64,000 nucleotides of DNA from Streptomyces sp. NRRL B-3428 (GTDB lineage Bacteria > Actinomycetota > Actinomycetes > Streptomycetales > Streptomycetaceae), in contig JOGW01000026.1 in the NCBI GenBank assembly GCA_000721375.1, forward strand, positions 36,756-100,755, read 5' to 3'. A model generated the notes under the pieces. It did not search any database. It was not told the origin of the DNA and worked only from the letters and a program-made list of their open reading frames with translations. Of the stretch, positions 8,014 to 15,682 are shown piece after piece (position 1 is the first letter of the stretch; each line of letters opens with the position of its first letter). Both the position numbers and the translations under genes were made by a program.

Positions 8014-9299
8014 CCGCTGCCACCGAGCTCGCGCCGGCCCGGCCGGGGCGTGACTTCCGGCTGTTCTGGTTCGGCGAGACGGCCAGCAAGATAGGCAGCG
8101 GCGTCAGCGGGGTTGCCCTGCCGCTCGCGGCGGTCACCGTGCTCGGAGCCGGCACGTTCCAAGTGGGCCTGCTCACCGCCGCGACATGGCTGCCATGGCT
8201 GGTCATCGGACTGCCCGCAGGGGCCTGGACCGACCGGATGCCGCGCTGGCCCCTCATGCTCGCCTGCAACCTGATCTCGGCAGCTCTCCTGATCAGCGTG
8301 CCGATATCGGCCTGGCTCGGTGTGCTCACCTTCTGGCAGCTCACCGGTACGGCGCTGCTCGTCGGCGCCGCAGCGGTCTTCTTCCAGACCGCCTACCAGG
8401 TGTATCTGCCGTCACTCCTGTCCAAGGAACAACTGGCCTCCGGCAACGCGAAGTTGCAGGGCTCCGAGGCCGTCGCCCAGGTCGCCGGGCCGGGTCTGGC
8501 CGGCGCGCTCACCCACGCGCTCGGCGTCCTCAGCGCTCTCCTCGCGGACGCCGCCTCGTTCCTGGTGTCCACCGTGTGCCTGCTGAGCATCCGCGGCAAG
8601 GAAGAGCCGGTCACCCGGCGGACCGACACCTCCCTGGGCCGCGACATCCGCGAGGGACTGCGCTTCGTCGCCATGGACCCGTATCTGCGCACCTTCGCGA
8701 TCTTCGGCGCGCTGTTCAATCTGGCCTTCGTCGCCTACCAGGCGGTCCTTGTGGTGTTCCTGATCCGCGAAGTGGGCGTGGACAGCGGTCTCGTCGGCAT
8801 CCTCCTCATGGGCATCAGCGTCGGCGGCCTGCTCGGCGCGATACTCGCCAACCCGATCACCCGCCGGCTCGGCACCGCACGCGGGCTGCTCATCGTCCTG
8901 TTCGCCACCGTGCCGTTCGCGGCCCTGATCCCACTGACACAGGCGGGTTGGCGGCTCGGACTCCTGGTGTTCGGCGGCATGATGATCGGCGCCGGAACCG
9001 TGATCAGCAACGTCATCCGCGGCAGCTTCCGCCAGCTCTACACGCCGCGGCACCTGCTCGGCCGGGTCAGCGTCAGCTCGCTGTTCCTCAACTTCAGCAC
9101 CATCCCGCTCGGCGGCCTGCTCGGCGGCGCCCTGGGCGAGGCGATCGGTATCCGCCCGACGCTGTGGGTGGTGGCCCTGGCCATCGCCGCCACACCCTTG
9201 GTCATGCTCATCGGCCCGCTGAAGACCCGCCGCGACCTCCCGGCAGGACCGCCGGCCCCGCCCGTCAGACCCGCACGGACGATTGGTGTACGCACATGA
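8010..9299 (+). CDS. MFS exporter (EntS/MFS_3-like)
   Basis: Major facilitator of 429 residues with about 10-12 transmembrane segments, beginning R-D-F-R-L-F-W-F-G-E, typical of the MFS_3 group that includes enterobactin exporter EntS and macrolide efflux proteins. The motif-A region appears as G-L-P-A-G-A-W-T-D-R-M-P-R. It starts in a GTGA overlap with the ArsR-type repressor and ends in an ATGA overlap with the next gene. The three are therefore one transcript under the triple operator. The likely role is efflux of a small molecule that also inactivates the repressor; the compound is unknown. Confidence 0.87.
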   Translation: MTAATELAPARPGRDFRLFWFGETASKIGSGVSGVALPLAAVTVLGAGTFQVGLLTAATWLPWLVIGLPAGAWTDRMPRWPLMLACNLISAALLISVPISAWLGVLTFWQLTGTALLVGAAAVFFQTAYQVYLPSLLSKEQLASGNAKLQGSEAVAQVAGPGLAGALTHALGVLSALLADAASFLVSTVCLLSIRGKEEPVTRRTDTSLGRDIREGLRFVAMDPYLRTFAIFGALFNLAFVAYQAVLVVFLIREVGVDSGLVGILLMGISVGGLLGAILANPITRRLGTARGLLIVLFATVPFAALIPLTQAGWRLGLLVFGGMMIGAGTVISNVIRGSFRQLYTPRHLLGRVSVSSLFLNFSTIPLGGLLGGALGEAIGIRPTLWVVALAIAATPLVMLIGPLKTRRDLPAGPPAPPVRPARTIGVRT

Positions 9300-10123
9300 A
9301 CAGTGAGCAGTGGCGCGTCCAGTTCGACGCCGAGGTCACCTTCACCAACGGCGGAGCCCTGCAGGCGCAGGAGTTCCGCCTGGACGCGCCCGGGCCCCGG
9401 ATCAGCGACGGCGAGGTGGGCGAACTCTTCGTACGCCACCTCGGGTTGCTGATGGCCGGCGAGGTGGCGATCAGCAACAAGCAGCTGCTGCGGGAGCCGC
9501 ACAAGGGGTCCCGCGGCACCGTCGGCGCCGAACGGCAGCACGGACGGCGCGTCGTCGATCTGAGCCGAACTGCCGATGGGGGAGTGGCCACCCGTCTGGA
9601 ACCGCCTGCCCCGGCGCATCCCTCGGCACCTACCTTTGAACTCCTCTCCCTGCTCGCGGACTTGGACGGTGTGGTGGTCCGAGTATTGGGTGGTTCCGCC
9701 CGCGAGATCGAGCGCGAGGTCCTGCTGCCTTACGACCTCACCGGCAAGGCAGTCCTCCTGCACACGGGCTGGGAGCCCGACGAAGCCGACGAGCAGTCCG
9801 GCCACGAAGCCCCGTTCCTCACCGCGGACGCCGCCGAATGGCTCGTCCGGCAGCGTCCCGCGCTGGTCGGCATCGACGCGCCGGGTGTCGACGGCACGAG
9901 TGACGGCTCACATGGCGATACGAATGACGGCACACATGACGACGCGATTGCCGGCGCACATCGCGCCCGCACCACGTTGTCGGCTGCGGGAATCCCGGTC
10001 GTCCGGCACCTGCGCGGTCTGGAACAACTGCCTCCGCACGGCTTCCGGTTCCATGCCGTCCCGCCCGTGGGGGACGCCTCGGGTGCCTGCCCGGTCCGTG
10101 CCTACGCGGTCGTCGGTTCGTAG
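9296..10123 (+). CDS. Degenerate cyclase/kynurenine-formamidase-like protein with fused N-terminal domain
   Basis: Protein of 275 residues in two parts. Residues 1-72 resemble a small standalone protein common in Streptomyces (F-T-N-G-G ... V-R-H-L-G-L-L-M). Residues 85-275 match the C-terminal part of the cyclase family (PF04199): V-V-D-L-S, L-A-D-L-D-G-V-V-V-R-V, V-L-L-H-T-G-W, G-I-D-A-P-G-V-D. The metal-binding H-x-G-T-H-x-D-x-P-x-H segment expected between the first two motifs is missing, so hydrolase activity is doubtful. A low-complexity Asp/Gly/His insert (about 199-221) is encoded by degenerate direct repeats at 9891-9950. It overlaps the exporter stop by ATGA. Confidence 0.65.
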   Translation: MNSEQWRVQFDAEVTFTNGGALQAQEFRLDAPGPRISDGEVGELFVRHLGLLMAGEVAISNKQLLREPHKGSRGTVGAERQHGRRVVDLSRTADGGVATRLEPPAPAHPSAPTFELLSLLADLDGVVVRVLGGSAREIEREVLLPYDLTGKAVLLHTGWEPDEADEQSGHEAPFLTADAAEWLVRQRPALVGIDAPGVDGTSDGSHGDTNDGTHDDAIAGAHRARTTLSAAGIPVVRHLRGLEQLPPHGFRFHAVPPVGDASGACPVRAYAVVGS

Positions 10124-10169
10124 GAGGGCGTGGTGGTCCATGCGCCGCTCAGCCCGTACGACCGACTTG

Positions 10170-10350
10170 GTAGCCTCAACAGGCCAGTCGAGCCACACCC
10201 GAGGCCAGGGAATCCGGTGCGAATCCGGAACTGACGCGCAGCGGTGAGGGGGACGGGCGGGGCACGATGCCACTGGGAGACCGGGAAGGCGCCCCGTCCG
10301 GACGAACCCGAGTCCGAAGACCTGCTGGCACCTCGCGCACCTGCGCGGGG
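10170..10350 (+). promoter_or_regulatory. Cobalamin (B12) riboswitch
   Basis: All core blocks of the cobalamin aptamer are present in order. GGAATCCGGTGCGAATCCGG is at about 10208-10227, with CTGACGCGCAGCGGTGAG directly after. GCCACTGGGAGACCGGGAAG follows at about 10270-10289, and GAGTCCGAAGACCTGC at about 10310-10325. A closing stem pairs GCCAG (about 10183) with CTGGC (about 10325). The expression platform is probably the 8-bp hairpin CCTCGCGC/GCGCGGGG at 10331-10350, upstream of the GTG at 10402. It should switch off the downstream importer when adenosylcobalamin is plentiful. In Streptomyces such elements often act on translation. Confidence 0.93.
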
Positions 10351-10401
10351 TTCACCGTAGGCCAGGCTCCGCGTCCGAGCCCCGACCGTAGAGGCATACC
10401 C

Positions 10402-11445
10402 GTGCTCCGCACCTCCGCCGTTCTGCGCACCCCTGCGCTCCTTCTCGCGTCCACTCTTCTCGTCACCGCCTGCGGCTCGTCCGACGGCAAGGGTGTGACG
10501 ACGAACAAGGCCGCCGCCGGATACCCGGTCACCTTCGACAACTGCGGCCACAAGGTCACCTTGAAGTCGCCGCCCGAGCGAGCCGTCTCGCTCAACCAGG
10601 GCACCACCGAGATCCTCCTCTCCCTCGGTCTCGCCGACCGTATGGCCGGCACGGCTACGTGGACCGACCCGGTGATGAAGGGCCTGGAGAAGGCCGCCGG
10701 TTCCGTGCCGCGACTCGCCGAGAACAACCCGTCCTTCGAGAGGGTCCTCGACGCCGAACCCGACTTCGTCACCGCCTCGTTCGTGTCCACCCTGGGCAAG
10801 GGCGGCGTCGCCTCCCGCGAGCAGTTCGAGGAGCTCGGCGTACCGACGTACGTCTCGCCGTCGGACTGTTCCGAGGGCAAGGACAACGACAGCGGCGGCG
10901 ACGGATCGCGCAGCAAGCCGCTCACCCTGGACGCCGTGTACGGCGAAATACGCGACCTGGCCCGGGCGTTCGGCGTGCGGGAGCGCGGCGAGACGCTGGT
11001 CGCCGAGCTCAAGGAACGGGTGCGCAAGGCGACTGGCGCCCTCGACGCCTCCGACACCTCCCTCATGTACTGGTTCGCCAACTCTCAGTCGCCCTACCTG
11101 GCCGGCTGCTGCGGCGCCCCCGGCGCCATCACCCGCGCGGTCGGCGCGCGCAACGCCTTCGACGACACCCACGACGAGTGGCCCCAGATCAACTGGGAGA
11201 CCGTCGCCGACCGTGACCCCGATGTCATCGTGCTCGGCGACCTCACCCGCAAGCAGCAGACCGCGGAGAGCGCCGAGGCGAAGATCCGCTTCCTGGAGAC
11301 CAACCCCGCCACCCGCAACCTGACCGCGGTGCAGAAGCAGCGGTACGTCCTGCTGAGCGGTCAGGCGATGAACCCGTCCATCCGTACGATCGAGGGGATC
11401 GAGCAGGTCGCAGCCGCTCTGCGCGACTTCGGACTGACCAAGTGA
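10402..11445 (+). CDS. btuF: Cobalamin ABC transporter substrate-binding lipoprotein
   Basis: Class III (FecB/BtuF-type) periplasmic-binding lipoprotein of 347 residues. The lipobox L-V-T-A-C places the acylated cysteine at Cys24. The mature protein has the two-lobed PeriBP_2 fold, with I-L-L-S-L-G-L-A-D-R-M-A-G in lobe 1 and D-P-D-V-I-V-L-G-D in lobe 2. The GTG at 10402 has an AGAGG sequence upstream. The frame is open further upstream, but that part lies inside the riboswitch. Assignment to cobalamin rather than siderophore iron rests on the riboswitch and on the operon with FecCD permease and ATPase. Confidence 0.85.
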   Translation: MLRTSAVLRTPALLLASTLLVTACGSSDGKGVTTNKAAAGYPVTFDNCGHKVTLKSPPERAVSLNQGTTEILLSLGLADRMAGTATWTDPVMKGLEKAAGSVPRLAENNPSFERVLDAEPDFVTASFVSTLGKGGVASREQFEELGVPTYVSPSDCSEGKDNDSGGDGSRSKPLTLDAVYGEIRDLARAFGVRERGETLVAELKERVRKATGALDASDTSLMYWFANSQSPYLAGCCGAPGAITRAVGARNAFDDTHDEWPQINWETVADRDPDVIVLGDLTRKQQTAESAEAKIRFLETNPATRNLTAVQKQRYVLLSGQAMNPSIRTIEGIEQVAAALRDFGLTK

Positions 11446-12476
11446 GCGTCCGTATAGGCCAAGTGAGACTCCGTACACCGCTGTTGGCAGGCAGCGGCTT
11501 CGCCGCCCTCGCGGTGTCCGTGGCCGTGGCCGTGACGATCGGTCCGGCCGACATCTCCGCGGCGGACGTGTGGGCTTCGGTCGCGGCCCATCTCGGCCTC
11601 GGCGACAGTGCGTTGGCCCCGCTGCGGGACGGGATCGTCTGGAACCTGCGGATGCCCCGCACCCTGCTTGCTGCCGTCTGCGGGGCCGGACTCGCGGTGT
11701 GCGGGGCCGTGATGCAGTCCCTGCTGCGCAACCCGCTCGCCGATCCGTTCGTGCTCGGTGTCTCCTCCGGGGCCTCCACGGGAGCGGTCGCCGTGGTCGT
11801 CCTGGGAGTGGGCGGGGGAGTGGTGTCCCTGTCGGCGGGCGCCTTCCTCGGCGCACTGCTCTCCTTCGCCCTCGTCCTGCTGCTCAGCCACACCCTGGGC
11901 GGCAGCACCGACCGGGTGGTGCTGTCGGGGGTGGCCGCCATGCAGCTGTTCTCCGCACTGACCTCCTTCGTCGTGCTCACCTCGGCCGACGCCGAGACAA
12001 CCCGGAGCGTGCTGTTCTGGCTGCTCGGCTCGCTCACCGGCGCCGACTGGGGCCAGGTGCTGCTGTGCACACTCGCCCTCGCGGTCGTCCTCGCCGTATG
12101 CCTCGGACACGCCCGCACCCTGGACGCCTTCGCGTTCGGCGAGGAGTCCGCCGCCGGTCTGGGCGTGCACATCGCCCGCAGCCGCCTGATTCTGCTCTCG
12201 GCGACCGCGCTGCTCACCGCAGCCCTGGTCAGCTGCGCCGGCGCGATCGGCTTCGTCGGCCTGGTCCTGCCGCACGCCACCCGCGTACTCACCGGCCCGG
12301 GGCACGCCCGTCTGCTGCCGGTCACCGCGCTGACCGGAGCGGTCTTCCTGGTGTGGGTGGACACCGCCGCCCGCACCGTCCTGGACCCCCAGGAAGTCCC
12401 GGTGGGCGTGGTCACCTCCCTCATCGGCGTACCGGCGTTCGTGGCCGTGCTCTACCGAGGACGGAGAAGGACATGA
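11442..12476 (+). CDS. btuC: Cobalamin ABC transporter permease (FecCD family)
   Basis: Integral membrane permease of 344 residues with about ten transmembrane helices, FecCD/BtuC family. The typical family opening appears as L-R-M-P-R-T-L-L-A-A-V, followed by Q-S-L-L-R-N-P-L-A-D-P-F-V-L-G near residue 90. The ATPase-coupling region contains G-A-I-G-F-V-G-L-V-L-P-H. The GTG start overlaps the binding-protein stop by 4 bp, and its own stop overlaps the ATPase ATG, so the three are translationally coupled under the B12 riboswitch. Confidence 0.9.
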   Translation: MSVRIGQVRLRTPLLAGSGFAALAVSVAVAVTIGPADISAADVWASVAAHLGLGDSALAPLRDGIVWNLRMPRTLLAAVCGAGLAVCGAVMQSLLRNPLADPFVLGVSSGASTGAVAVVVLGVGGGVVSLSAGAFLGALLSFALVLLLSHTLGGSTDRVVLSGVAAMQLFSALTSFVVLTSADAETTRSVLFWLLGSLTGADWGQVLLCTLALAVVLAVCLGHARTLDAFAFGEESAAGLGVHIARSRLILLSATALLTAALVSCAGAIGFVGLVLPHATRVLTGPGHARLLPVTALTGAVFLVWVDTAARTVLDPQEVPVGVVTSLIGVPAFVAVLYRGRRRT

Positions 12477-13324
12477 ACAGCGCGCACTGGGATCCGCAGG
12501 GCATGAACAGCCTGCGCGCGGACCACGTCGTACGGCGCATCGGCGACACGGTCATCGTCGACCGCGTCACGCTCACCCTGCGCCCCGGCGAGACCATCGG
12601 CCTGCTCGGCCCCAACGGCTCAGGAAAATCAACCCTGTTGAGACTCCTCGCCGGAGTCCTCGCGCCCACCTCCGGCGTCGTGACCCTCGACGGGCGCCCG
12701 CTCACCGAGATCGGCCGCCGTGCCACCGCCCGCCGTGTCGCCACCGTCGGACAGCACGCGGACACGCAGTCCGAACTCACCGTCCGCGACGTCGTCACCC
12801 TCGGCCGCATCCCGCACCGCCGCGCCTGGACACCCGCCACGGCGGCCGACGCCCAGGCCGTCACCGAGGCCCTCGCCCGCACCGGACTGACCGACCGTGC
12901 CGGTCAGTTGTGGCACACCCTGTCCGGCGGGGAACGCCAGCGCACCCAGATCGCCCGCGCCCTCGCACAGCAGCCCCGCGAGCTGCTCCTGGACGAGCCC
13001 ACCAACCACCTCGACATCCAGCACCAGCTCGATCTCCTGGAGCTGATCGCGAGCCTGCCGGTCACCACCGTGATCGCCCTGCACGACCTCAACCTCGCCG
13101 CGATGTACTGCGACCGGCTGCTCGTCCTGCAGGGCGGCCGAGCGGTCACGCAGGGCGCGCCCGCCGAGGTGCTCACACCCGCCCTCATCGAGGAGGTCTA
13201 CGGCGTGCACGCCCGAGTGACCCACGACCAGGGCCACCTCACGATCCGCTTCCTGCGTCCCACAGCCCGCGAGGGATCCCGCCACCCGAGGAGTACGACG
13301 AGCGATGTCCCGACGGCAACCTGA
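12473..13324 (+). CDS. btuD: Cobalamin ABC transporter ATP-binding protein
   Basis: ABC ATPase of 283 residues. Walker A is G-P-N-G-S-G-K-S-T (residues 46-54), the signature is L-S-G-G-E-R-Q-R, and Walker B with D-loop is L-L-L-D-E-P-T-N-H-L-D. The switch histidine follows in A-L-H-D-L-N, the arrangement of FepC/BtuD-type importers. An alternative ATG at residue 11 would trim a poorly conserved N-terminus. Its 3' end overlaps the next gene by 20 bp. With the permease and binding protein it forms a type II importer for cobalamin or cobinamide. Confidence 0.9.
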   Translation: MNSAHWDPQGMNSLRADHVVRRIGDTVIVDRVTLTLRPGETIGLLGPNGSGKSTLLRLLAGVLAPTSGVVTLDGRPLTEIGRRATARRVATVGQHADTQSELTVRDVVTLGRIPHRRAWTPATAADAQAVTEALARTGLTDRAGQLWHTLSGGERQRTQIARALAQQPRELLLDEPTNHLDIQHQLDLLELIASLPVTTVIALHDLNLAAMYCDRLLVLQGGRAVTQGAPAEVLTPALIEEVYGVHARVTHDQGHLTIRFLRPTAREGSRHPRSTTSDVPTAT

Positions 13325-13697
13325 CCGGCGACGACGTACCGAGCACGCACCCGGCACCCCCGCACCCAGCCGCGTGGTCGTCTGCCGGGACTGCTGCTGC
13401 GGCACCCCGAAGATCCCCGGAGTGGACCACGACCAGCAGGTCGCGCGCCTGACCGAGAGCGTCCCCGTGCGCGTCTCGGACTGCCTCGACGTCTGCGAAC
13501 ACGCGAACGTGATCGTGGTGCAGCCCTCGTCCGCCGCCCGCGCCGCCGGCGCCCGCCCCGTCTGGCTCGGCCTGGTCAATGACCCTGCCGCCACCGAGGA
13601 CATAGTCGCCTGGGTTCAGGCGGGCGGCCCCGGCGTAGCGCCGTGCCCCGACATTCTCGACCTGTATGCGTTCACCCCGCCGCGGAGGGCGCGATGA
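13305..13697 (+). CDS. [2Fe-2S] thioredoxin-like ferredoxin domain protein
   Basis: Small protein of 130 residues with a thioredoxin-like [2Fe-2S] ferredoxin fold. The cysteines are in V-C-R-D-C-C-C-G-T near residues 27-34 and S-D-C-L-D-V-C-E-H-A-N near 59-68. It starts 20 bp inside the ATPase gene, so it belongs to the B12-riboswitch operon. A role in supplying electrons for cobalamin reduction or removal of the upper ligand after uptake is a plausible inference from position only. The 3' end overlaps the convergent GNAT gene by 26 bp. Confidence 0.8.
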   Translation: MSRRQPDRRRRTEHAPGTPAPSRVVVCRDCCCGTPKIPGVDHDQQVARLTESVPVRVSDCLDVCEHANVIVVQPSSAARAAGARPVWLGLVNDPAATEDIVAWVQAGGPGVAPCPDILDLYAFTPPRRAR

Positions 13698-14322
13698 GGC
13701 TTTCCGGCATGCGTTCCGCCATGCCCGGTGCGTCCTCGACCCCGTCGAGGATCGCCCGCTCGGCCGCCGTCGCCTGCTCGATCCACGTGGGCGCGAGCGC
13801 CGCGTACGTGGTGACGTCGTGCCAGTGGCCCTGGGTGTGGAACAGCTCGCGCAGGGTCGCCTCCGGCTGCAGCCCCGCCGCCAGCATCACCTCCCGCATC
13901 CGGGTGTGGTCGGCGCGGTGCCCGGCCCAGATGCGGTGCAGCCCCAACGGGCCGAATCCGTACGCCATCAGGAGCCGGCCGGCTTCGTGACCGTGGCCGC
14001 GCACCGGCGCGTCGGGGAGCAGCACCAGGCTGGTGAGCATGGCGTTGCGCCCGTACTCCTCGACCAACAGGCCCATCGTGCCCACCATGACGTCCTGTCC
14101 GGGAGGGCAGATCGCCAGCGTGTGTCTGCGCCGCGGGTGAGCGTAGGGCTGGGCGAGGTGCTGCGCGAAGGCGTCCTGTGCCTCGCGCGCGTTCATCCGG
14201 TCGATACCGAGGTAGCGGGTGAGCAGGCGGTGAGTGTGGATGCGTTCGAAGGGGGCGAGGTCGGTGGCGCGCAGTTCGCGCAACCACAGGTGCCGGCCGT
14301 GCAGTTCGGGCAGATGGTTCAC
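13672..14322 (-). CDS. GNAT-family N-acetyltransferase
   Basis: Acyltransferase of 216 residues with the GNAT fold. It starts W-L-R-E-L-R-A-T-D-L-A-P-F, as in RimJ/RimL-type enzymes. The acetyl-CoA-binding turn is degenerate (about residues 107-123, G-H-G-H-E-A-G-R-L-L). The GTG start at 14322 overlaps the stop of the upstream ThiF-like gene (GTGA), so the two are co-translated. Coupling of a GNAT to an E1-like adenylyltransferase suggests joint modification or self-protection, but the substrate is unknown. Confidence 0.78.
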   Translation of the reverse strand: MNHLPELHGRHLWLRELRATDLAPFERIHTHRLLTRYLGIDRMNAREAQDAFAQHLAQPYAHPRRRHTLAICPPGQDVMVGTMGLLVEEYGRNAMLTSLVLLPDAPVRGHGHEAGRLLMAYGFGPLGLHRIWAGHRADHTRMREVMLAAGLQPEATLRELFHTQGHWHDVTTYAALAPTWIEQATAAERAILDGVEDAPGMAERMPESLIAPSAAG

Positions 14323-15443
14323 CGGGTCGCCCCTGCCACGATGCGTTCGCAGTCCGCGGTGCCGATGAGGGCTTCGAGGTCCACGTAGTAGCGGCCGGAG
14401 GCCACCGGGGCGCCGAGCAGGATACGGCGGGCGGTGTCGGTGACCAGGGCCCCGCCCAGCATGACGCCGCTGGCCAACTGCGGCCAGCTGGAGAGGGTTT
14501 CGCCGATCCGGCCGAGGGCGTCGACCATCGCGGGGCTCAGGTTGCTCTCGTCGCAGATGCGCAGCAGGTAGGACAGGGTGGCGGCGGGGCTGAGGCGGCG
14601 TACGTCCTCGGCGCTGAGGTCGCCGCCGCGGCCGTGGAACGGCGGGCGGTCCGGTTCGAGATCGAAGCGTTCGACATCGAGCAGGCCACGGTCGTTGGCG
14701 TCCATCAGGACAGGGACACGGTGCTGTCGGGCCCGTTCGCGCACGGCGGTCTTCACCCAAGGGGTGTCGCACTCCTCGACCACCAGGTCGAGCGGACGGT
14801 CGGCGTCCCCGAAGAAGGCGTCCACCGTGTCCTCGGTGAGCCCTTCGTGCCACAGCTCGATGTCGAGGTAGGGGTCGATCTCGTACATCTGCCGTGCGCA
14901 CAGCACCGTCTTGGGCAGACCCAGATCGTGGACGCCGGCGCGCAGCCGGTTGAGATTGCTCAGCCCGAGGGTGTCGAAATCGGCCAGGCGGAACGATCCT
15001 CCAACCCCTTCCATGGCGCAGGTGAGCGCCGCGCTGTTGCCCACGGAAAGGCCGATCACTCCGATCCGCCGCTCCAGCAGGCTCTGCTGCTGCACGGCGG
15101 TGATCTTGTCCCGGTTGCGATCGGTGCGGACCCGGCGGAACTCCGCACGCGGCAGCACATGCACCAGACGCCCCGACCACGGGTACCACGCCCACGTGCC
15201 GTATCGGCTGTGCTCGACACCGCCCGTCAACTCCTCGACCGCCGCGTCCAGTCGATGTCCGGACAGGGCATCCGCCGGGCGCAGACAGCGCGCCAGCTCG
15301 GCCAGCTGATCGTCGATGCGGTCATGCCGCTCGCGTACGGATCCGGAGGTGAGCAGGCGGTCGAGTGCGGAGCGGTCGTCGGCGTCGGAGGGCACGAGGA
15401 GCACAGGCCGTACGACTGCCTCGGCCACTGGTTGTTTGATCAC
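14319..15443 (-). CDS. ThiF-family (E1-like) adenylyltransferase
   Basis: E1-superfamily enzyme of 374 residues. Such proteins adenylate a C-terminal carboxylate using ATP-Mg. The nucleotide-binding segment is I-G-V-I-G-L-S-V-G-N-S (about 127-137), followed by the diagnostic A-D-F-D-T-L-G-L-S-N-L-N-R (154-166). A cysteine at about 225 (V-E-E-C-D-T-P-W-V-K) is at the usual position of the thioester or ligand region. No paired C-x-x-C zinc motif was seen. The frame extends to a GTG at 15596, but codons there have poor third-position GC. The GTG at 15443, with a TAGCTT -10-like box 8 nt upstream, suggests a leaderless start. No ubiquitin-like, ThiS-like or E2 gene is nearby. Confidence 0.8.
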   Translation of the reverse strand: MIKQPVAEAVVRPVLLVPSDADDRSALDRLLTSGSVRERHDRIDDQLAELARCLRPADALSGHRLDAAVEELTGGVEHSRYGTWAWYPWSGRLVHVLPRAEFRRVRTDRNRDKITAVQQQSLLERRIGVIGLSVGNSAALTCAMEGVGGSFRLADFDTLGLSNLNRLRAGVHDLGLPKTVLCARQMYEIDPYLDIELWHEGLTEDTVDAFFGDADRPLDLVVEECDTPWVKTAVRERARQHRVPVLMDANDRGLLDVERFDLEPDRPPFHGRGGDLSAEDVRRLSPAATLSYLLRICDESNLSPAMVDALGRIGETLSSWPQLASGVMLGGALVTDTARRILLGAPVASGRYYVDLEALIGTADCERIVAGATR

Positions 15444-15682
15444 GAGGCCGGAAGCTACCAGCGCACGATCTTGGAAAGCCCTTGCTCGGGCAGGGGCAAA
15501 CGGTCGAATTCGTGCGCGGCCGTTCACCACCGCGCGCCCCCACGCGCCCCTGTGCACCCGGACGCGGCTTTGACCAGGCAGCACTGCTGATTCCACCTAC
15601 TGGCAGCGGTAGTTGCGCACGTGACGAGGCGACTCCAGACGGGTGACGCCACGCAGAAGTCGTCTCGTACTATCGCGCCGCG

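Noticed and set aside
10102..11856. Long minus-strand open frame over the riboswitch and B12 transporter genes
   Set aside because: Arg/Gly-rich shadow of well-supported plus-strand genes, with no family-like motif.
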